The notes under the pieces are model-generated. The model saw only the letters and a list, made by a program, of their open reading frames with translations. It did not search any database and was not told the DNA's origin. Below are positions 62,780 to 64,000 of a DNA stretch of 64,000 nucleotides, one piece after another. This DNA comes from UBA5704 sp036380715 (GTDB lineage: Bacteria > Acidobacteriota > Thermoanaerobaculia > Multivoradales > UBA5704): the NCBI GenBank assembly GCA_036380715.1, contig DASVEF010000157.1, forward strand, positions 7,275 through 71,274, in the 5' to 3' direction. How positions within the stretch are numbered: the stretch's first letter is position 1; every line of letters begins with the position of its first letter. Position numbers and translations under genes: made by a program.

Positions 62780-63657
62780 CCGCGCCGGAGGTCCGCCCGG
62801 TCTATGGCGTGGCCGGGCGAGCCGTGCTCTGCGATCTGTCGATTCCGGCTCTGGCGCCGCTGCGCTCGGACCGGCGTCCGGATTTCGCGATCCGCCGGCG
62901 CGCGCTGGCTCTCCCCTCGCCGTCGCTCCCCGTTTTCGACGGCGACGCCCGGGTGGGGAACCGTTGCTGCCGGGTGCGCAGCCTCGCCACGCCGGAGAGC
63001 GATTTCCTGCGGATCTCCGGCGCCGGCGCCTTCGCCATCTCCCGCGGAGAGGCCCGCATCGACGTCGATCCCGAGCCGGGGGCCGGGGAGGGGCCGGTGG
63101 TCGAGGCGCTCCTCGGCCCCGCCCTCGCCCTAGCGCTGGCCCGGAGGGGGGTCTTCGTGCTGCACGCCAGCGCGGTGGTGCTGCGGGGCCAGGGAGCCGT
63201 CGGGTTCCTGGGGGACAGCGGCGCCGGCAAATCGACTCTGGCCCGGCTCCTCGCGGCACCCGGCGGAGAGGCCGCCCTCGCGGCGGACGACCTGCTGGCA
63301 GTCCAGGAGAGCGAGCAGGGAGCCGCAGCCCTGCCCCACTTTCCCCAGCTCAAGCTCGACGCGGCCGCGATGACGGCCATCGCGGGCCTGGAGCCGCGCT
63401 ATCCCCTGCTGGGGCTCTATGCTCTCGCGCCCGCGCCGCCCGCCGCGGCGGTCGAGGCCGGCGAGCCTCTGCCGCCGGCGAGCGCGGCAGCCCTCCTCGT
63501 CCGTCACACCGTCGCCAGCATCCTGTTCGCCGGGGACCTCCTGGCGGCGCACTTCGATTTCGTGGCCGGCCTCGCCGGCCGTGTGCCGCTCCGCCGGCTG
63601 GCCGTGCCCCGGCGCACCGACGTCGGAGCCGAGGTGCTGCGAGCCTTGCGCCGCTAG
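62776..63657 (+). CDS. HPr kinase-like protein of the lasso cluster
   Basis: A 293-residue protein related to HprK/P. It has FVLHASAVVLRGQGAVGFLG leading into Walker A GDSGAGKST (about 146-154), AALAADDLLAV (Walker-B-like) and a basic C-terminus. Similar genes occur in lasso clusters; in paeninodin the HprK-like enzyme phosphorylates a C-terminal serine of the precursor. Here the precursor tail offers Ser61, Ser62 and Thr66 as possible targets. It starts within the precursor stop (ATGA), so the two are coupled. It lacks the N-terminal HPr-binding part of true HprK/P. Confidence 0.75.
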   Translation: MTAPEVRPVYGVAGRAVLCDLSIPALAPLRSDRRPDFAIRRRALALPSPSLPVFDGDARVGNRCCRVRSLATPESDFLRISGAGAFAISRGEARIDVDPEPGAGEGPVVEALLGPALALALARRGVFVLHASAVVLRGQGAVGFLGDSGAGKSTLARLLAAPGGEAALAADDLLAVQESEQGAAALPHFPQLKLDAAAMTAIAGLEPRYPLLGLYALAPAPPAAAVEAGEPLPPASAAALLVRHTVASILFAGDLLAAHFDFVAGLAGRVPLRRLAVPRRTDVGAEVLRALRR

Positions 63658-63702
63658 AGAAAGGAACGCGGAGCCTCCCGGTCGATGCCGTAGACGATTT
63701 TT

Positions 63703-63716
63703 TTGACCCGGGTCAA
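63703..63716. promoter_or_regulatory. Perfect 14-bp palindrome downstream of the lasso operon
   Basis: TTGACCCGGGTCAA is a perfect palindrome preceded by a run of T (GATTTTTTT). The T run is on the wrong side for an intrinsic terminator of the plus-strand operon. It may be a transcription-factor site for a gene further right or a remnant of a mobile-element end. Confidence 0.3.
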
Positions 63717-63757
63717 TGGATGATCCGGATGGACATCTCTCCGAAAGGAAGGCGGTC

Positions 63758-63889
63758 ATGTCTAGAGCTTTCCTCGCTCTAGGAGCCTGCGCGGCAGAAG
63801 CCTGGGAGGGGAATCCGCCCCTCCCAGCGCCGCGTGGAGCAGCGGCGACTGGAGAGAGCGAAGCTTCTCGGCCTTTGCAGAATGGGTAG
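63758..63889 (+). CDS. Possible small ORF (43 codons) with good RBS
   Basis: AAGGAAGG lies 5 nt before an ATG that opens a 43-residue frame (MSRAFLALGACAAEAWEGNP...). The sequence spans two hairpins and ends in a region of low coding quality, so it may be spurious. It has no YxxP leader motif and is not a second lasso precursor. It is listed because it is the only ORF with an RBS between the kinase and the right edge. Confidence 0.2.
   Translation: MSRAFLALGACAAEAWEGNPPLPAPRGAAATGESEASRPLQNG
63803..63826 (+). terminator. 9-bp-stem hairpin after the lasso operon
   Basis: TGGGAGGGG (63803-63811) and CCCCTCCCA (63818-63826) form a perfect stem with a 6-nt loop, about 150 bp after the kinase stop. 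A smaller stem (CTAGAGC/GCTCTAG, 63762-63782) precedes it. No T run follows, so termination would need Rho or be partial. Confidence 0.4.
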
Positions 63890-63939
63890 ACTGGCCAGCG
63901 CGTCATCGCCGGTGAGCGGCGCAGTCAGTCAGTTCCGCC

Positions 63940-64000
63940 TTATTCCCACTCCATCCGCAGGTTCAGTTGCCTGAGGTTGAGAGCCAGACAGACCAAGGTC
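63940..64000 (-). CDS. C-terminal end of a probable transposase (partial)
   Basis: On the minus strand the frame from the right edge ends LVCLALNLRQLNLRMEWE and a TAA stop at 63942-63940. The LALNLRQL pattern is typical of the last helix of IS4/IS5-type DDE transposases. Only about 19 residues are visible, so the assignment is tentative. If right, an insertion sequence lies at the right edge, next to the lasso operon. Confidence 0.4.
   Translation of the reverse strand, partial: TLVCLALNLRQLNLRMEWE

Noticed and set aside
63703..63716. Intrinsic terminator of the lasso operon
   Set aside because: The T run precedes the palindrome on the plus strand and would be A-rich on the minus strand, so it fits neither direction.
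63758..63889. Second lasso precursor
   Set aside because: It lacks the YxxP leader pattern, the penultimate Thr and a suitable ring acid.

Overview
The window is about 64 kb of very GC-rich DNA with dense, mostly head-to-tail coding. Gram-negative traits are a Wza-type export lipoprotein, an outer-membrane beta-barrel protein and heptosyltransferase-like enzymes. A HrcA/CIRCE-controlled groESL, strong Shine-Dalgarno sites, frequent GTG/TTG starts, a giant SdrD/C25 surface protein and a lasso-peptide cluster with an HPr-kinase-like gene fit a GC-rich environmental phylum such as Acidobacteriota. That placement is inference; no rRNA or tRNA is present to test it.

Layout. (1) 1-8.6 kb: the tail of a TPR protein, an O-antigen ligase/polymerase on the minus strand, then beta-barrel protein, Wza-like exporter, Wzc-like BY-kinase, CpsB-type phosphatase and a TPR-like protein: the export and control module of a capsule/exopolysaccharide. 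(2) 8.6-13.2 kb: a secreted protein, a fused ATP sulfurylase/APS kinase and a CysQ-like phosphatase, followed by 1.1 kb without intact genes. That stretch holds a segmental duplication of the cysQ end, a 43-bp tandem repeat and a toxin-antitoxin scar. (3) 13.2-46.2 kb: a NusG/RfaH-like antiterminator followed by about 28 genes, nearly all overlapping by 1-20 bp. They encode glycosyltransferases (GT4, GT2, GT9, GT-C-like), a Wzx flippase, a Wzy polymerase, sugar-nucleotide enzymes (Gfo/Idh, DegT aminotransferase, epimerase, SDR) and decoration enzymes (asparagine synthase, carbamoyltransferase, SGNH hydrolase, ATP-grasp, methyltransferases, acyltransferase). One GT on the minus strand interrupts the run. 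(4) 46.2-48.4 kb: a WecA-type initiating transferase with its own sigma70-like promoter, and an unknown protein with a perfect RBS. (5) 48.36-48.82 kb: a 105-bp tandem repeat array. (6) 48.9-51.1 kb: groES-groEL (minus) with promoter, CIRCE and terminator. (7) 51.2-60.6 kb: a 3125-residue secreted protein with SdrD_B-like repeats, DUF11-like domains and a C-terminal gingipain-type (C25) protease domain. (8) 60.7-63.7 kb: lasso cyclase, lasso precursor and HprK-like kinase, then hairpins and the end of a probable transposase at the right edge.

How it works together. Regions 1, 3 and 4 together look like a complete Wzx/Wzy-dependent polysaccharide system: WecA-like priming, sequential GTs, flipping, polymerisation, and export under BY-kinase/CpsB control, probably with processive transcription aided by the NusG-like protein. 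The sulfate activation pair nearby could feed PAPS for sulfation, but no sulfotransferase was recognised. The most novel locus is the lasso-peptide cluster: it has a cyclase, a clear precursor with a predicted 8-residue Gly-Asp ring and an unusually long tail, and a kinase-like tailoring gene. The leader-binding and leader-protease genes are not in the window.
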